A stretch of 64,000 bases of DNA from an uncultured Bacteroidota bacterium. Lineage in GTDB: Bacteria > Bacteroidota > Bacteroidia > Bacteroidales > P3. How positions within the stretch are numbered: the first letter of the stretch is position 1; every line of letters begins with the position of its first letter. The translations under genes were made by a program, and so were the position numbers. A model generated the notes under the pieces. The model saw nothing but the letters and a program-made list of their open reading frames with translations, was not told the DNA's origin and did not search any database. The stretch covers positions 1-64,000 of the forward strand of contig CACYKY010000005.1 in NCBI GenBank assembly GCA_902775135.1, in the 5' to 3' direction. Shown piece after piece: positions 60,252-64,000 of this stretch.

Positions 60252-62567
60252 ATGAAAAAAGTCTCTTTTGCATCCTTGCTGGTTTTCGCATTCGCCTTTG
60301 TGCCTGGCCTCTTGCAGGCCCAGCAGGCCTACTGGGTGTTTCTGGCCGACAAGGCGGGTAGCACCTTCGACCCCTACACCTATTTCGATGCCAAAGCCAT
60401 CGAGCGCTATCAGCAATGTGGCGCCGACCTCTACGACATCACCAACTATCCCGTCAGCGCCGCCTACGAGCAGGGCGTTGGCGCCCTCGCCACCGAGGAG
60501 ATCGGCGCCAGCCGCTGGATGAACGCCCTAGGCGTGATGGCCACCGCCGAGCAGGCTGCCGCCATCGAGGCCCTGCCCTATGTGCTGCGTGTGCAGCCCA
60601 TCGAGGGTGGCGGCATGCTGCTGGCAGGCTGCGACGAGGTGGAGCCTATGGACGGCATCCTCGATGTGGCCACCGTCGACGGCCCCCTCGAGGCCCAGCT
60701 GGTGCGCATGGGCGGCAAAGCCTTCCGCGACAAGGGCATCGACGGCAAGGGTGTCCGCATCGCCGTCTTCGACGGCGGCTTCCCACAGGTGAACACCCAC
60801 GATGCGTTCCGCCACCTGCGCGACAACCGTCAGATCGTCAAGACCTGGAACTTCCCCAAAGGCAAGGAGGATGTCTACGGCTGGAACTCGCACGGCACCA
60901 TGACCCTCAGCTGCATCGCCGGCCGCATGAACGACAAAGACCTCGGCCTGGCCACCGGCGCCGAGTTCCTGCTGGCGCGCACCGAGGTCAACTCCGAACC
61001 CTTCAAAGAGGAGGTGTGGTGGCAGATGGCTGTGGAATGGGCCGACAAGAACGGTGCCAATATCATCTCCTCCTCCCTCGGCTACGGCAAGGAGCGCCAC
61101 TACACCACCGACATGGACGGCACCTCCTATGTGGCCAAGGCCGGCAACCTCGCCGCCCGCAAGGGTATCCTTGTCTGCAACAGCGCCGGAAACGAGGCCG
61201 ACGACTCCCAATGGAAGACTATCATCACCCCCTCCGATGCCGACAGTGTGCTCTGCGTTGGCGGCATAGAGAATAGCCTCACCGAGTACAACCACATTGC
61301 CTTCTCCTCCTATGGTCCCAGCGCCGACGGACGCCTGAAGCCCAATGTCTGCGCCTTCGGCTATGCCCGCACCGCCGCCCTGGGCAGCAGCAGCGCCTAC
61401 CACTATGTTCACGGCACCTCCTTCTCCTGTCCCTTGGTGGCCGGCTTCGCCGCCTGTGCCTGGCAGGCCTCGCCCGGCAAGACCGCCATGCAGATGTTCG
61501 ACGCCATCCAGCGCTCCGCCGACCTCTACCCCTATGCCGACTACAGCTTCGGCTATGGTGTGCCGCAGGCCGAATACTTCACCGGCACCAAGAAGGCCGC
61601 CGCTCCCACTTTCCGCCTCGCGGTGGAGGAGGACGGCACCGTCCTCGTGAAGCCCACCGACATGGTGATGGACAAGCCCCTCTTCTATAAGGAGCAGGCT
61701 GGCGACGGCCGCATCTACCGCTACGGCAAGCTCCACCTCGACTTCCTCGACACCGCCGGAGCCGTCCTCTTCGACATCCCCGTAGGCCGCACCCTCGTGG
61801 TGTGCCTCGACGGCTATGCCGACAGCCTCCAGTCGACGGCCTATGCCGGCGGCATCACCTTCGGCACCGTCAGCGGTCGCGGCCATGTGGCCGGCGAGGA
61901 GTACCGCAACCCCGACACCGAGAATGTCCCCTCCAACTGGGGCAGCAACGCCAAGTGGCGCTACGATGTCTTCTTCGGCGTCGGCATCAACTTCCGCTCC
62001 GCCAGCAACGAGCTGGAGAACGACTGGTGGTCGCCCGACTGGCGTATCGGTGTCCGTGTGCTCCGTGCCTTCAGCAAGAGCTACTGTCTCGGTATGTCGT
62101 TCGAATTTGGCACCTCGCGCTTCCGCTACAACGACCTCCCCGTCAACGGCCTCGAGGCCGACCTCGGCATCACCCAGGCCCAGATTGACAACTTCGACGA
62201 AGTTGAAACTCGCAGCGCCTCCCTCAACGAATTCTCCATCGAGCTCTTCCAGCGTGTGCGACTGCTGCCCCTCGGCATCATGGGCAAGGGTCTCCATTGG
62301 GACCTCGGAGTCTATGGCTCCTATGGCAGTTACGACTATACCTTGGAGGGCGAGGATCCCGCCATCCATGCCTCGTCGGTAGAGTACACCTTCTCCGATG
62401 TCGACGCCCTCGACGGCTACCGCTGGAACTTCGGTGCTGTCACCCGCCTCACCTATGACTGGATTGGCATCTACGCCCGCTACCGCCTCAACGGCATCGG
62501 CTCCGACCCCGACGCCGGCAAGTTCCTCCTGCCGCGCCTCACCCTCGGCCTCCAGTTCATGTTCTAG
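60252..62567 (+). CDS. S8 subtilisin-like peptidase fused to a probable C-terminal beta-barrel
   Basis: A 771-residue exported protein. The signal peptide ends LLQAQ (about 24). The peptidase domain (about 150-470) has Asp174 in IAVFDGGF, His214 in NSHGTMTLS and Ser390 in HGTSFSCPLVAG, plus the oxyanion Asn in CNSAGNEADD. A beta region follows to about 560. From residue 568 (KWRYDVFFGVGINF) to the end (PRLTLGLQFMF) the sequence is alternating strands with a terminal Phe, like an outer-membrane barrel, in place of a T9SS signal. This makes it look like a self-anchored surface protease. It follows recO by 15 bases. Confidence 0.8.
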   Translation: MKKVSFASLLVFAFAFVPGLLQAQQAYWVFLADKAGSTFDPYTYFDAKAIERYQQCGADLYDITNYPVSAAYEQGVGALATEEIGASRWMNALGVMATAEQAAAIEALPYVLRVQPIEGGGMLLAGCDEVEPMDGILDVATVDGPLEAQLVRMGGKAFRDKGIDGKGVRIAVFDGGFPQVNTHDAFRHLRDNRQIVKTWNFPKGKEDVYGWNSHGTMTLSCIAGRMNDKDLGLATGAEFLLARTEVNSEPFKEEVWWQMAVEWADKNGANIISSSLGYGKERHYTTDMDGTSYVAKAGNLAARKGILVCNSAGNEADDSQWKTIITPSDADSVLCVGGIENSLTEYNHIAFSSYGPSADGRLKPNVCAFGYARTAALGSSSAYHYVHGTSFSCPLVAGFAACAWQASPGKTAMQMFDAIQRSADLYPYADYSFGYGVPQAEYFTGTKKAAAPTFRLAVEEDGTVLVKPTDMVMDKPLFYKEQAGDGRIYRYGKLHLDFLDTAGAVLFDIPVGRTLVVCLDGYADSLQSTAYAGGITFGTVSGRGHVAGEEYRNPDTENVPSNWGSNAKWRYDVFFGVGINFRSASNELENDWWSPDWRIGVRVLRAFSKSYCLGMSFEFGTSRFRYNDLPVNGLEADLGITQAQIDNFDEVETRSASLNEFSIELFQRVRLLPLGIMGKGLHWDLGVYGSYGSYDYTLEGEDPAIHASSVEYTFSDVDALDGYRWNFGAVTRLTYDWIGIYARYRLNGIGSDPDAGKFLLPRLTLGLQFMF

Positions 62568-62589
62568 TCCCCCCTCATCCCTACATAAG

Positions 62590-62617
62590 AGCCCCTGCCG
62601 CAGCAGGGGCTTCTTTG
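62590..62617 (+). terminator. Rho-independent terminator
   Basis: AGCCCCTGC (62590-62598) pairs with GCAGGGGCT (62603-62611), loop CGCA, followed by TCTTTG. It ends the mre-porZ-recO-peptidase run, 22 bases after the last stop. Confidence 0.85.
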
Positions 62618-62738
62618 TGTTCGCACCTCTGATTGACGGCTGGGGGGAAGGAACGGGACGAGGAAGGTGGTGGGGATGGCGCAGGGCGTTGATTGCGATA
62701 GCTTTATGAAAAAAAGAGGGGAGGAGGATGTTTTTCTC

Positions 62739-62769
62739 TTGGTCATGTCGGCCAAAATGTGTATCTTTG
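62739..62769 (+). promoter_or_regulatory. Promoter of hutU
   Basis: TTG at 62739-62741 and TATCTTTG at 62762-62769, 20 bases apart, 71 bases before the hutU ATG. Confidence 0.7.
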
Positions 62770-62840
62770 CAATCGTACATGCGCCGCGCCGTTGGGTGGT
62801 GGTGTATTGGTAATGTATTAAAATATAAAAAGATAGCAAT

Positions 62841-64000
<1,160 letters not shown>

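Overview
The window looks like chromosomal DNA of an anaerobic, GC-rich member of the Bacteroidales (Bacteroidota). The evidence is the TAnnTTTG type -7 promoter boxes with a TTG or TTTG about 19 bases upstream, several cell-surface proteins ending in type IX secretion (T9SS) C-terminal domains, a PorZ homologue, BspA-type repeats, lipoproteins with LxxC lipoboxes, lpxK (Gram-negative lipid A), a VorB-type ferredoxin oxidoreductase, and an anaerobe's oxygen-defence set (rubrerythrin, rubredoxin, ferritin, FprA/Hrb). I cannot name a genus. No rRNA, tRNA, CRISPR array, prophage or intact insertion sequence was recognised.

Layout. 0-6 kb (+): tail of a T9SS cargo gene, a polyprenol-phosphate mannosyltransferase-type GT2, a DPP IV peptidase, a four-helix-bundle protein gene edged by 9-bp repeats, riboflavin synthase, a HAD phosphatase, a small HExxH membrane protein and a DnaQ-like exonuclease. 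6-13 kb (-): an orphan zinc-type macrodomain hydrolase, the run DUF4271-hemD-rnpA-yidD, and a gingipain-like C25 peptidase. 13-15.6 kb (+): hisS and an outer-membrane protein. 15.6-23.6 kb (-): lpxK, rubrerythrin, ferritin, rubredoxin, a damaged MntA/HepT pair, a BspA-like surface protein in an apparent operon with an ECF sigma factor, and hrb-fprA. 23.8-27.1 kb (+): cutC and a tandem transglutaminase-like lipoprotein. 27.1-32 kb (-): glmS and a four-subunit 2-oxoacid:ferredoxin oxidoreductase.

32.0-37 kb: a 780-bp non-coding stretch rich in G-runs precedes an AT-richer patch with a small secreted protein and a mosaic T9SS cargo gene, then a DUF389 protein and a metallophosphoesterase. 37-39.5 kb (+): DUF1573 protein, aminotransferase, Gre-like protein. 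39.7-52.7 kb (-): a tightly coupled M16 peptidase-GT39-GT2-membrane protein-GH5-like run, and a 1307-residue modular surface protein. 53-62.6 kb (+): an acidic repeat protein, gmk, mreC, a TraB/GumN protein, mreD, porZ, recO and a subtilase fused to a probable beta-barrel. The window ends inside hutU.

Themes are envelope building (mre, lpxK, GTs), T9SS export (PorZ plus five or more likely cargo or surface proteins) and anaerobic redox metabolism. The most unusual items are the four-helix-bundle gene whose two ends carry mutually inverted 9-bp repeat arrays, the subtilase/beta-barrel fusion, the G-rich promoter region at 32.4-32.7 kb, and a repeated leader element found three times between operon genes. 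Functions are read from sequence motifs alone; no database search was possible.
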